From the NCBI GenBank assembly GCA_905370345.1, contig CAJPKE010000003.1:1-41246 (forward strand): a stretch of DNA of 41,246 nucleotides, read 5' to 3'. The first letter of the stretch is position 1. Every line of letters starts with the position of its first letter. Below, piece after piece: positions 30,498 to 38,991 of this stretch. Under the pieces are notes generated by a model. It did not search any database. It had not been told where the DNA came from and was given only the letters and a program-made list of their open reading frames with translations. The translations under genes and the position numbers were made by a program. The DNA is from Candidatus Saccharibacteria bacterium UBA6209. GTDB taxonomy: Bacteria; Patescibacteriota; Saccharimonadia; Saccharimonadales; Saccharimonadaceae.

Positions 30498-32574
30498 AAA
30501 TAAGATGTTACGAGCCGAGTGGAAGCATTTGTTTGATAATAAAATATTGCTAATATCCATGGCTGTGATTTCGTTTATCCCGATTTTATATAGTGGATTT
30601 TTCTTAGGTTCAATTTGGGATCCGTACGGACAAACAAAAAACTTGCCGGTGGCGTTTGTGAACGAAGATAAGGGTGCCAGCTTAAATGGCAAATCGCTGA
30701 ATGTCGGCGAATCTGTTGAGAAAAAACTGAAAGATAATCACGATTTGGGTTGGGAGTTTGTCAGTAAACAACAGGCAGACGAAGGCGTGAATAGCGGGCA
30801 TTTTTATGCAGTGGTAACTATTCCGTCCGACTTTTCGCAGAAAGCGGCGTCAATTACCGAATCTGAACCTCAGCAGGCGGTTATTAATTTTACGACCACG
30901 CCAGCGAAAAACTACATTGGTTCACTAGTCAGTAATCAAGCTGCCGCCAAGGTCAAATCTTCGGTGTCTGAACAAATCACCCAGGCGTACGCTAAGGGAA
31001 TTTTGGAGAATTTGGACAAGCTTGGAATAGGACTGGACACGGCGGCTAACGGCGCATCAACTTTGCACGACGGATTAGGGCGATTACAATCTGGCACACA
31101 AACATACGTTGGCGGCGTTAAGCAATTAGCGGTAAATCAGCAATCCTTGACTGGCGGACTGGCGCAACTCAGCGACGGTTCTCGTAAATTGCAGGCGGGA
31201 TTGGGGCAATTGTCGAACAATTTGCCGACTGAATCTCAATTGTCACAATTATCTGACGGCATGAAACAATTGCAATCGGGCATAAATCAATTAAACGCCA
31301 GCGTGAGTAATCCATCGCCAGCGCTCGTGGCTCAGCAAAACAAGGTAGAAACGGAAGCGCAAACTTTGGCGCAAACAATGCGAGCTTCGGAGTCCGACTT
31401 GTCGGCGGCGGGCGATACTTTGCGGACTTTGGGCACGCAAGCAGCCGCTTCTGGCAGTGAATCTACGACGATAAGTTTGTCGCAAATTAGCAATATTTCT
31501 CGAGCATTCACAGAAACTCAGGCAATTATTGAGCAGACGACAACGCTACTTAAAGATCTTCGAGTGCTAACTCAACAATTATCGGCGCAACAAACGCAAC
31601 TTCAGGCTGGAGTTTCTACATTGAATAAAGGCGTGAATCAATTGGCACCAAACGCAATCACCGCATTTAACGGCTATAACAGTGTGCGATTTGCGAATAA
31701 TCAATTGTTGGCGGGCTCGGCAAGCTTAACAAACGGCTTAAACGAAGCAAAATCGGGCAGTCAAAAATTGGCGAATGGCGCGAGTTTATTAGAAAGTCGC
31801 TCGGGCGCGTTAATTGATGGAACTTCGCAACTGGCAAGCGGCGCGGACACGCTGGCGAATAAATTGGCGGACGCTTCTAATCGCATAAAAATTCAACCAA
31901 CTGGCGCTACGACTCAGCAGCAAATTGCAAATCCAGTGAAGTCGGAGATGATTGAAAAAGGCAATGTTCCGAACTATGGCTACGCTTTGTCGCCGTATGT
32001 TTTGTCGCTAAGTTTGTTTGTTGGGGCACTAGTTCTGAACGTTATTTATCCGATTCGCAAAACTTTTTCCGAGCAGGAAAGCGCGATTCGTTGGTGGCTG
32101 TCTAAAGCTTCGGTGGCCGGCGTGGCAGCCTTTATGCAAGCAACGATTTTGATGTTGGTGATGGTGTTTTTCTTAGGGCTAACTCCAGAGCATCCAGCAC
32201 ATTTTATCGGGGCAATTTATCTGACGTCGTTTGCGTATATGTCGATTGTGTCGCTTTTGGTGATTGTTTTGGACAATCCAGGACGATTCCTAGCGATGGT
32301 TCTTTTGGTGCTTCAATTGGGCTCCAGCGAGGGAACATTCCCAATCCAAACTGCCAACGGATTCTTCCAAGCAATTAATCCGCTAGTGCCGATGACTTAC
32401 TCGATTCGCGCATTGCGCCAGGCTATTTCGGGCGGGCTAGATAACGCATTTTATGGTGGCAGTATGTGGGTTTTGGTTGGATTCTTATTGGTGGCTAATT
32501 TATTGACAATCGGCTTCTTCGCTTATCGTGGCAAGCGTAAATTCGCACACACGTCGGTGGATGGCGACGATTAA
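30490..32574 (+). CDS. YhgE/Pip-family membrane protein
   Basis: 694 residues. One N-terminal transmembrane helix (about 19-40, ILLISMAVISFIPILYSGFF), then GSIWDPYGQTKNLPVAFVNEDKGA, the signature opening of YhgE/Pip proteins. A long extracytoplasmic region with Leu/Gly heptad-like repeats (GGLAQLSDGSRKLQAGLGQL) follows, then about five C-terminal transmembrane helices of ABC-2 type. The family includes phage-infection proteins of Lactococcus/Bacillus and relatives of type VII secretion EsaA. AAAGGAGG at 30477-30484 and the 8-bp overlap show coupling to the Rrf2 gene. Its role in an epibiont could be surface contact or export; that is inference. Confidence 0.9.
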   Translation: MIKNKMLRAEWKHLFDNKILLISMAVISFIPILYSGFFLGSIWDPYGQTKNLPVAFVNEDKGASLNGKSLNVGESVEKKLKDNHDLGWEFVSKQQADEGVNSGHFYAVVTIPSDFSQKAASITESEPQQAVINFTTTPAKNYIGSLVSNQAAAKVKSSVSEQITQAYAKGILENLDKLGIGLDTAANGASTLHDGLGRLQSGTQTYVGGVKQLAVNQQSLTGGLAQLSDGSRKLQAGLGQLSNNLPTESQLSQLSDGMKQLQSGINQLNASVSNPSPALVAQQNKVETEAQTLAQTMRASESDLSAAGDTLRTLGTQAAASGSESTTISLSQISNISRAFTETQAIIEQTTTLLKDLRVLTQQLSAQQTQLQAGVSTLNKGVNQLAPNAITAFNGYNSVRFANNQLLAGSASLTNGLNEAKSGSQKLANGASLLESRSGALIDGTSQLASGADTLANKLADASNRIKIQPTGATTQQQIANPVKSEMIEKGNVPNYGYALSPYVLSLSLFVGALVLNVIYPIRKTFSEQESAIRWWLSKASVAGVAAFMQATILMLVMVFFLGLTPEHPAHFIGAIYLTSFAYMSIVSLLVIVLDNPGRFLAMVLLVLQLGSSEGTFPIQTANGFFQAINPLVPMTYSIRALRQAISGGLDNAFYGGSMWVLVGFLLVANLLTIGFFAYRGKRKFAHTSVDGDD

Positions 32575-32601
32575 TTGACCTCTGTTATAAAATATTGTTC
32601 T

Positions 32602-32630
32602 TTGACAAAAAATGAGCGGTTTGCTAATAT
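32602..32630 (+). promoter_or_regulatory. Promoter of rnj
   Basis: TTGACA (32602-32607), a 17-bp spacer and TAATAT (32625-32630) preceded by TGc. An 80-nt leader follows. Confidence 0.7.
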
Positions 32631-32642
32631 AAGAGTACTAAC

Positions 32643-32670
32643 TAGAGGAATTTACGTCAGTTCACCTCTA
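32643..32670 (+). promoter_or_regulatory. Hairpin in the rnj leader
   Basis: TAGAGG (32643-32648) pairs with CCTCTA (32665-32670) around a 16-nt loop, close to the 5' end of the expected transcript. A 5' hairpin would affect entry of the 5'-exonuclease RNase J into its own mRNA; this is inference. Confidence 0.5.
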
Positions 32671-32716
32671 TACCTGGTTTTTGAATTATATTGTAATAAA
32701 AAAGGAGTATAACAAT

Positions 32717-34876
32717 ATGGGTCAGCGGCGACTAGCAACACCGCAAAAAGACGACGCCAATAAGCGTCCGCAGTCAAAGAAAAGCAACAATGCAGTTTTG
32801 AATAGTACAACTACTCGTAAGGGTGAGGTTTTCCGAGCTCAGCGACGAACAAGCGAGAACGTTAATCTCAGGGCTTCACAGCACTTGATTGATATTCCAG
32901 TGAATAAGTCAGTTTACAACGGATACGGCGGCGAGCAGTTTAGCGCCAAAATGCAACCAAAACCTGTTCGCGGCGGTCAGCCGAAGCTTCGGATTATTCC
33001 GATTGGTGGCGTGGGCGAAATGGGAATTGGTAAGAATATGAACGCCATCGAATATGATGATGAGATTATCATCGTAGATATGGGATTTCTGTTCCCGGGC
33101 AGTGATTATCCAGGCATCAATTACATCACGCCGGATATTACTTGGCTGGAAGAGAATAAGCATAAAATTAAGGCACACGTATTTACACACGGGCACCTTG
33201 ATCACATTGGTTCGTTCCGTCACTTCATTCATCGTATTCCAGCGCCAGTTTATGGCTCTAAGTTTACGATTGGTATGCTTGATCGAACGATGGACGATTC
33301 AGAAGTGGATTTCAAGCCGGATTATCGAGTGATGGATCCGCTGAGTCACGAAATTGTTCAAGTTTCTAAGCATTTCTCGGTCGAGTTAGTGCGAGTTAAC
33401 CACTCAATTCCTGATTCTACGGCGGTGATTATTCGAACCCCAATGGGTGTGATTGTCGATTCTGGTGACTGGCGATTTGAGGAAAGTCCAGTTGACGGTC
33501 AGAAGTTTGACCTTGAGCGACTTACAGAAGTGGCTTCAAAAGAAGGCATTTTGATGTTTATGAACGAGTCGACCAACTGTGAGTCGGCTGGCACGCACAC
33601 GCACACGGAGTTTGATATTCAGTATTCCATCGGTCAGGTGATGGACAAGTTTAGTAATAGTCGAGTAATTTTAAGTTGTTTCTCATCGCAGGTGCATCGC
33701 TTGCAATTAATCTTAGAGGAAGCGCATAAGCACGGACGCAAGGTGGCGTTTGCTGGATTCTCGATGATTCAAAACCTGGAAGTGGCGTTGCGTTCGGGAA
33801 CGATTAAGATTCCTAAAGACACCATTATGAAGATGGAAGATATTGTTAAATTGCCAGATAATCAAATTGCTGTAGTTTGTACTGGCTCGCAGGGTGAATT
33901 TAATGCTGTCTTAAATCGCATGGCGACGGGCGCTCATAAATACATGAAAATTAAGGGCTCGGACGTTGTGGTATTTAGCTCAAATCCAATTCCTGGCAAT
34001 GAAAAAAGCGTGGTGCGAACGGTTGACGGTCTGATGCGCGAAGGTTCTGACGTTATTCAGAACGGTAAAACTCACCTGACGGGAATCGGTCCGTTGCACT
34101 TGTCGGGTCACGGTTATTATGACGATCACGTTAAATTGATCAACGCACTTAATCCGACTTACTACATGCCAATTCACGGTGAATTCCATATGTTGGTGCA
34201 TAATGCCAGGTTAGCGGAAAAAGAATGCGGAATTCCTCGTAAGAATATTTTTGTGTGCGATGCTGGAGATATTATTGAAATTGATATTGAAAGACAAGCA
34301 AAGAAGGCTGGGCGAATTCATGTTGGCGGTGTGATGTATGATGACACTGGCGCGATTGTTTCTGAGGTTGTGCTGAAAGATCGCATTCACATGTCACAAG
34401 AGGGAATGTTTGTTGTGGTGTTGACTGTACAGCGTGGCACTGGACGATTATTAACTAGCCCAGACATTATTTCTCGCGGATTTATTTACTTGCGCGACTC
34501 TGAAGAGTTGATGAATATGATTCGTCAATATTTGAAGCAAAAAGCGGCACGTAGTTTTTCTGGCAAATATGATTTGGATGTGATCAAAAAAGAAATTAAA
34601 GATGAGATTACGCACATATTATATGATCAGACTCGCCGAACGCCGATTGTCATTCCGGTGATAAATGAGGTTGGTGGCTTGAAACCTGTTAAGTCGGCAG
34701 CTACGCCAACACATTCTGCCGTGAAATCGCCAGCGCGCGGTAAGAGACCCGCCTCGGGTGAGTCAAAAATGACTCTTCCGACTGCGCCGCGTCGTCGTTT
34801 CCCGCAGCGCCAAGTGCCAGATACTGAAGCAAACGACACAAAAGCCAGAGAGCGACAGAATACTCGCCCGTACTAG
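32717..34876 (+). CDS. rnj: Ribonuclease J with long N-terminal extension
   Basis: Metallo-beta-lactamase/beta-CASP nuclease with 5'-3' exo- and endonuclease activity. 719 residues, longer than the usual 550-560. Residues 1-95 are a basic, Gln/Asn/Arg-rich extension. The core starts at LRIIPIGGVGEMGIGKNM and has the zinc motif H158-G-H160-L-D162-H163, NHSIPDST, GDWRFEESP, CTGSQGE and HGEFHMLVHNA. A C-terminal domain and another basic tail (about 665-719) follow. ATG 32717 has AAAGGAG at 32702-32707. Both basic ends may bind RNA or a partner. Confidence 0.95.
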   Translation: MGQRRLATPQKDDANKRPQSKKSNNAVLNSTTTRKGEVFRAQRRTSENVNLRASQHLIDIPVNKSVYNGYGGEQFSAKMQPKPVRGGQPKLRIIPIGGVGEMGIGKNMNAIEYDDEIIIVDMGFLFPGSDYPGINYITPDITWLEENKHKIKAHVFTHGHLDHIGSFRHFIHRIPAPVYGSKFTIGMLDRTMDDSEVDFKPDYRVMDPLSHEIVQVSKHFSVELVRVNHSIPDSTAVIIRTPMGVIVDSGDWRFEESPVDGQKFDLERLTEVASKEGILMFMNESTNCESAGTHTHTEFDIQYSIGQVMDKFSNSRVILSCFSSQVHRLQLILEEAHKHGRKVAFAGFSMIQNLEVALRSGTIKIPKDTIMKMEDIVKLPDNQIAVVCTGSQGEFNAVLNRMATGAHKYMKIKGSDVVVFSSNPIPGNEKSVVRTVDGLMREGSDVIQNGKTHLTGIGPLHLSGHGYYDDHVKLINALNPTYYMPIHGEFHMLVHNARLAEKECGIPRKNIFVCDAGDIIEIDIERQAKKAGRIHVGGVMYDDTGAIVSEVVLKDRIHMSQEGMFVVVLTVQRGTGRLLTSPDIISRGFIYLRDSEELMNMIRQYLKQKAARSFSGKYDLDVIKKEIKDEITHILYDQTRRTPIVIPVINEVGGLKPVKSAATPTHSAVKSPARGKRPASGESKMTLPTAPRRRFPQRQVPDTEANDTKARERQNTRPY

Positions 34877-34931
34877 GGTTCTGGATTGATTTTACTGGTG
34901 AATTATGCTATAATACTAAGCGTATTAAGTT

Positions 34932-34971
34932 GATTTTACATCTGTTAATAAGTGTAAAATCAGTGTATAAT
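34932..34971 (+). promoter_or_regulatory. 9-bp inverted repeat overlapping the ftsK promoter
   Basis: GATTTTACA (34932-34940) and TGTAAAATC (34953-34961) are perfectly complementary across 12 nt. TATAAT (34966-34971) begins four bases later and lies 10 nt before ATG 34982; the -35 region falls within the repeat. Another TATAAT is at 34909-34914. No T-tract follows the repeat, so an operator is more likely than a terminator. Confidence 0.6.
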
Positions 34972-34981
34972 AAAAACGATT

Positions 34982-37195
34982 ATGGCAAAAAAACGAAAGA
35001 GCACGAAAAAATCCGCACCAGCCAAGCCGCAGCATAGTTTGCCGGCGGGTTTTTGGTCACAAGTTGGCGCGGTAATGCTTATTCTTTTGTCGTTACTACT
35101 CGTCGTATCGTGGTTTGGCGTCGGTGGTCCAGTTTTACAATGGATTGATATGGCAACCGTAAAAACTATTGGTTACACCGCGTACGCCTTGCCGATATTG
35201 CTGATTTATTTGGCGGTTGAGACTTTCCGAGCGGAAGAGAATCAATTACCTGCAGTGGTGAAATTTGCGGCAATTCTGGAAATTGTGTGGTTTTCTGGAT
35301 TGTTTGGGCTAATGAAGACGGCTTCGCATCCGAATTCTGGTGGATTTGTGGGCGACATATTAAACACGGCAACCTTGAAAATGGTAGATTCGGCAATTGC
35401 GGTGATTATTTATCTGGTTTTGGCGTTTATAACAGTTCTATTTATTACTCAGACGTCGCCGTTTACAGTTTTCAGTAAACTCTGGGAGATGATTAAGAGC
35501 AATACCAAGGAAGACGATAATAATCGTTCTATTATGAAGAAGGCATCAATTGCTCAGCCGACGGAAGAAGAGAAAAAGACCGACCTGGGAGAAATTAAGC
35601 TAAACGCTGGTGTGCCAATAATTGATACAGCCAAAGAGAAAAAGAGTCTATTGAAGAAAGTAGAGAAGCCAGAAAAGGTCAATGAAGAACAGGCTTTGGT
35701 AGCAACTCGTGATCCGAATTGGGAGGCGCCAAGCTTGGATCTATTAGAGAAGAACGAAAGCGGTGCTGATGCTGGAGATACGCGCCAGAACGCCCAAATA
35801 ATTCACGATACGCTGGCTGAATTTAATATTGAGGCGGCGATGGGTGATATTAATGTTGGTCCAAAAGTTACGCAATACACCCTAAGGCCGCCTAGTGGGG
35901 TTAAATTGACGCGAATTACGGCGCTGGAAACTAACATTGCGCTTAATTTGGCGGCACAAAGTTTAAGGATTGAGGCGCCAATTCCTGGTCAGCGAGCAGT
36001 TGGTATTGAAGTGCCTAACCGCAAGGCTGCCGAAGTGCGACTACGAAGTACGCTGTCATCAAAACAGTGGGCTGCTGCTCGTGATCCTTTGAGTTTTGGA
36101 ATTGGTAAAGATATATCTGGTCAAGTTGTTGTGGGCGAGCTGGGGAAGATGCCGCATTTGTTGATTGCTGGACAAACGGGTTCTGGTAAGTCTGTGATGA
36201 TTAACACCTTGCTGTGTAGCTTGCTGTATCGTAATAGTCCGAGTGATATGAAGTTGATTTTGGTTGACCCGAAACAAGTTGAAATGGCGCCATATGCTGA
36301 TATTCCGCACCTTCTTACGCCAGTTATTAATGAACCAGAGAAGACCATTTCAGCTTTGAAGTGGGCGGTGAATGAGATGGAGCGACGCTACAAATTGTTG
36401 GCGGGCGAGAAAATCCGTAATATTAAGGAATATAACAAGAGGCTGCAGTCGCGCGCTAAGAAGATTGCGATTGCTGATGAAAATGGCAATGTTCAGGAGC
36501 ATGAAGATGGATCGATGCCATATATCGTGATTGTGGTGGATGAGATGTCTGATCTCATGATGATGGCCAAGAAAGACGTTGAGACATTAATTGTTCGATT
36601 GGCGCAGAAGTCGCGAGCGGTGGGTATTCATTTGGTATTGGCAACTCAGCGTCCTAGCGTGAACGTGATTACTGGTTTAATTAAGGCGAACGTTCCAGCG
36701 CGAATTGCCTTTACGGTGGCTAGTCAGGTTGACAGTATTACGATCTTAGACCAATCTGGCGCTGAGAAATTATTGGGTCAGGGTGATATGCTATTTTACG
36801 TAACAAGCATGAGTAAGCCAAAACGTATTCAGGGCGCCTGGGTGACAGATGACGAGGTGAATAAAATTGCCGATCATTTGCGTATGCAGATGGCTCCGCA
36901 GTACAACGACGAAGTGGTGGCTCAGCCAGTTCAATTGGACGGCAAGGGTGGCGTCGTGATGGACTTGTCGGAAGGTGGTGACGATAAGTTTAAAGATGCG
37001 GTTCGTGTGGTGGTCGAGCGTCGTAAGGCCTCAACAAGTATGCTGCAGACGCGTCTGGGAATTGGTTATCAGCGAGCAGCGCGAATTATTGAAGAGATGG
37101 AAGAGCGGGGAATCATTGGTCCGCAGAATGGTTCAAAGCCGCGCGATGTTTTGATTTCTAGTCCAGAAGAGCTTGATGAATTGCTGGCGGAATAG
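34982..37195 (+). CDS. ftsK: DNA translocase FtsK/SpoIIIE
   Basis: Pumps chromosomal DNA at the division septum. 737 residues: a basic head, four predicted transmembrane helices (about 25-165), a charged linker, and the motor. Walker A is G397-Q-T-G-S-G-K403-S, Walker B VVDEMSDLMM (about 520-530), followed by RAVGIHLVLATQRPSVNVITG. The C-terminal gamma winged helix (ASTSMLQTRLGIGYQRAARIIEEM) is the DNA-orientation reader. Linker is shorter than in Escherichia coli, typical of SpoIIIE-like forms. Confidence 0.96.
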   Translation: MAKKRKSTKKSAPAKPQHSLPAGFWSQVGAVMLILLSLLLVVSWFGVGGPVLQWIDMATVKTIGYTAYALPILLIYLAVETFRAEENQLPAVVKFAAILEIVWFSGLFGLMKTASHPNSGGFVGDILNTATLKMVDSAIAVIIYLVLAFITVLFITQTSPFTVFSKLWEMIKSNTKEDDNNRSIMKKASIAQPTEEEKKTDLGEIKLNAGVPIIDTAKEKKSLLKKVEKPEKVNEEQALVATRDPNWEAPSLDLLEKNESGADAGDTRQNAQIIHDTLAEFNIEAAMGDINVGPKVTQYTLRPPSGVKLTRITALETNIALNLAAQSLRIEAPIPGQRAVGIEVPNRKAAEVRLRSTLSSKQWAAARDPLSFGIGKDISGQVVVGELGKMPHLLIAGQTGSGKSVMINTLLCSLLYRNSPSDMKLILVDPKQVEMAPYADIPHLLTPVINEPEKTISALKWAVNEMERRYKLLAGEKIRNIKEYNKRLQSRAKKIAIADENGNVQEHEDGSMPYIVIVVDEMSDLMMMAKKDVETLIVRLAQKSRAVGIHLVLATQRPSVNVITGLIKANVPARIAFTVASQVDSITILDQSGAEKLLGQGDMLFYVTSMSKPKRIQGAWVTDDEVNKIADHLRMQMAPQYNDEVVAQPVQLDGKGGVVMDLSEGGDDKFKDAVRVVVERRKASTSMLQTRLGIGYQRAARIIEEMEERGIIGPQNGSKPRDVLISSPEELDELLAE

Positions 37196-37223
37196 TAATT
37201 GTTGCGACTTATCAGTAGTGAGA

Positions 37224-37253
37224 TTGGCAATATAAGTCATTTAGTGATATAAT
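37224..37253 (+). promoter_or_regulatory. Promoter of rpsF-ssb-rpsR
   Basis: TTGGCA (37224-37229), an 18-bp spacer and TATAAT (37248-37253) preceded by TGa. Confidence 0.75.
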
Positions 37254-37274
37254 AGCAATTGAATATTAACCTAA

Positions 37275-37310
37275 GCTTACGTGAGACAGCGTAAGCATCC
37301 GTAAATGGAT
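37275..37310 (+). promoter_or_regulatory. rpsF leader structure (candidate S6:S18 binding site)
   Basis: GCTTACG (37275-37281) pairs perfectly with CGTAAGC (37290-37296), and ATCC (37297-37300) pairs with GGAT (37307-37310), ending just before AGAGGAGG. Many bacteria regulate this operon through an S6:S18-binding leader with a CCG element; a CCG occurs at 37299-37301. The match to that class is suggestive only. Confidence 0.55.
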
Positions 37311-37325
37311 TCCAGAGGAGGAAAC

Positions 37326-37679
37326 ATGAACGAATACGAACTAACTGTTCTTATTCACCCGGATTTAGAGGCTAATCTAGATTCAGCGTTGGATAAGGTG
37401 CGTGGTTTAATCACTACTAACGGTGGTGAAATTACCAAAGAAGAAAACTGGGGCAAGAAAAAATTGGCCTACACAATCAAGCGTGAAGATTTTGCAGTTT
37501 ACGTTTGCTTTGAGGTTAAATTGCCAGCACCAGCTTTATTGAAGATTTCAAATACGCTTAATATTACCGACGAAGTCTTGCGCTACCTATTGGTAAAAAC
37601 TGATGAAAAAACTCGTCAAGCATTAAGCGAGCAAAAAGCACGCAACGAAGAATCTGATTCAAGCGAATCAAGTAAATAA
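37326..37679 (+). CDS. rpsF: 30S ribosomal protein S6
   Basis: 117 residues, standard S6 fold: YELTVLIHPDLEANLDSALDKV, GGEITKEENWGKKKLAYTIKRE and ITDEVLRYLLVK. The tail is acidic and Ser/Glu-rich, as common in S6. ATG 37326 has AGAGGAGG at 37313-37320; the upstream in-frame ATG (37305) lies in the leader structure. First gene of the S6-SSB-S18 operon. Confidence 0.96.
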   Translation: MNEYELTVLIHPDLEANLDSALDKVRGLITTNGGEITKEENWGKKKLAYTIKREDFAVYVCFEVKLPAPALLKISNTLNITDEVLRYLLVKTDEKTRQALSEQKARNEESDSSESSK

Positions 37680-37714
37680 GCCTAACTGCCGTAAGGTAAA
37701 AGAGGGGATAGAAT

Positions 37715-38137
37715 ATGGCACGAAGTATCAATCAAGTGATTTTGTTGGGTAGATTGACACGCGATCCAGAGCAGCGAACAACCGCTTCTGGCAAGAACGT
37801 AGTTAGTTTCAGCATTGCTGTTGATCGACAATCTCAAGACGATCAGGCTGACTTTTTCAATATCACAGCCTGGGATAAACTTGGTGATTTGGTAATGCAA
37901 TATCTAAGCAAAGGTCGTAGGGTTTTGATCCAAGGACGACTGCGACAGGATAGCTGGGAAGATAAGGATACCGGTAAAAGACAGAGTCGAATTGAAGTCA
38001 CTGCTTCAGATGTAACGTTCTTAGACGGTCCAAGCGGCGACAATTCAGGTTCTGCAATACCAAAGACTACTAAAAAAGAGGAAGTCGTAACGGAAATTGA
38101 CGATAAGCCAATTGACTTAAGCGAAATTCCATTCTAA
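37715..38137 (+). CDS. ssb: Single-stranded DNA-binding protein
   Basis: 140 residues. The OB fold opens MARSINQVILLGRLTRDPEQR and continues with FFNITAWDKLGDLVMQYLSKGRRVLIQGRL. A short linker ends in an acidic tip, DKPIDLSEIPF, equivalent to the DDDIPF tip that recruits partner proteins. GAGGGGAT upstream of ATG 37715. Between rpsF and rpsR, the standard position. Confidence 0.96.
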   Translation: MARSINQVILLGRLTRDPEQRTTASGKNVVSFSIAVDRQSQDDQADFFNITAWDKLGDLVMQYLSKGRRVLIQGRLRQDSWEDKDTGKRQSRIEVTASDVTFLDGPSGDNSGSAIPKTTKKEEVVTEIDDKPIDLSEIPF

Positions 38138-38150
38138 TAAGGAGATTAAA

Positions 38151-38348
38151 ATGGCACAATTGAAGAAAAATCCACCGATTATTTTTGACTATAAAGATGT
38201 AAAAACTTTGCAACGTTACATCAATGTTTACGGTCAAATCGAGCCAATCAGCAAGACTGGTTTGAGCGAAAAGCAACAGCGAAGCTTGGCAGTAGCAATT
38301 AAGCGTGCTCGCCACTTGGCTTTGTTACCATTTGTCAGCAGCAACTAG
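38151..38348 (+). CDS. rpsR: 30S ribosomal protein S18
   Basis: 65 residues with DYKDVKTLQRYINVYGQIEPISKTGLSEKQQRSLAVAIKRARHLALLPF, the complete S18 core. No cysteines, so it is the zinc-free form. AAGGAG at 38140-38145. Last gene of the operon before a hairpin terminator. Confidence 0.96.
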   Translation: MAQLKKNPPIIFDYKDVKTLQRYINVYGQIEPISKTGLSEKQQRSLAVAIKRARHLALLPFVSSN

Positions 38349-38363
38349 GAACGTTTAATGCGC

Positions 38364-38407
38364 AATATCTCGTTGCTATTACATATTCGGCAGCGAGATA
38401 TTTTATT
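38364..38407 (+). terminator. Terminator after rpsR / leader hairpin of efp
   Basis: AATATCTCGTTGC (38364-38376) pairs with GCAGCGAGATATT (38390-38402), with one G-U, across a 13-nt loop; TTATT follows. It ends about seven nt before the efp ribosome-binding site, so efp may be read through or attenuated here. Confidence 0.75.
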
Positions 38408-38421
38408 GGAAAGGAGAAAAT

Positions 38422-38982
38422 ATGTATCAGCCAACTGATTTGAAAAAAGGCGTAGTTTGTCAAATTGACGGCAAGCCATATCGCGTTGTAGAATACGGCC
38501 AAAAAGTTATGGGTCGTGGCGGTTCGATTGTTAACGTGAAATTGAAAAACCTAATTGACGGAAGTGTTATCCCAAAGACTTTCAAGGGTCAAGAGCGAAT
38601 CGAAGCTGCGGAAGTAAATAATAAAACTGCGCAATATTTGTATAACGACGGCGACAAGTTCTATTTCATGGATCCAACTAGCTTTGAGCAATTTGAGCTG
38701 GCTGCGGAAATCGTGGACGACGCTAGTAAATACCTGAAAGAAGGCGATGAATTAAGCCTCCAATTCTTCGACGGTCGAGTGATTAACGTTGAACTACCAA
38801 AGAATAAATATCTGGAAGTTACCTACACGGAAGATGTGGTTAAGGGTGATACGACTTCATCTGTGTTAAAAGACGCTACTTTGGAGACGGGGCTAGTTGT
38901 CAAAGTTCCAGCATTTATCAAGCAGGGTGATATTATTAGTGTTGACACATCCACTGGTGAATATCGCGAGCGAAAGAAATAG
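38422..38982 (+). CDS. efp: Translation elongation factor P with Arg32 tip
   Basis: Relieves ribosome stalling at polyproline stretches. 186 residues with all three domains: the KOW-like N-domain, OB domains and the C-terminal signature region LETGLVVKVPAFIKQGDIISVDTSTGEY. The tip loop reads M30-G31-R32-G33-G34: arginine stands where the Lys modified by EpmA/GenX-like enzymes is usually found. Arg32 forms are rhamnosylated by EarP in some proteobacteria; no EarP gene is in this window. AAAGGAG upstream. Polyproline-rich proteins nearby (22741, 28406) are plausible clients. Confidence 0.96.
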   Translation: MYQPTDLKKGVVCQIDGKPYRVVEYGQKVMGRGGSIVNVKLKNLIDGSVIPKTFKGQERIEAAEVNNKTAQYLYNDGDKFYFMDPTSFEQFELAAEIVDDASKYLKEGDELSLQFFDGRVINVELPKNKYLEVTYTEDVVKGDTTSSVLKDATLETGLVVKVPAFIKQGDIISVDTSTGEYRERKK

Positions 38983-38991
38983 CCATATTTA

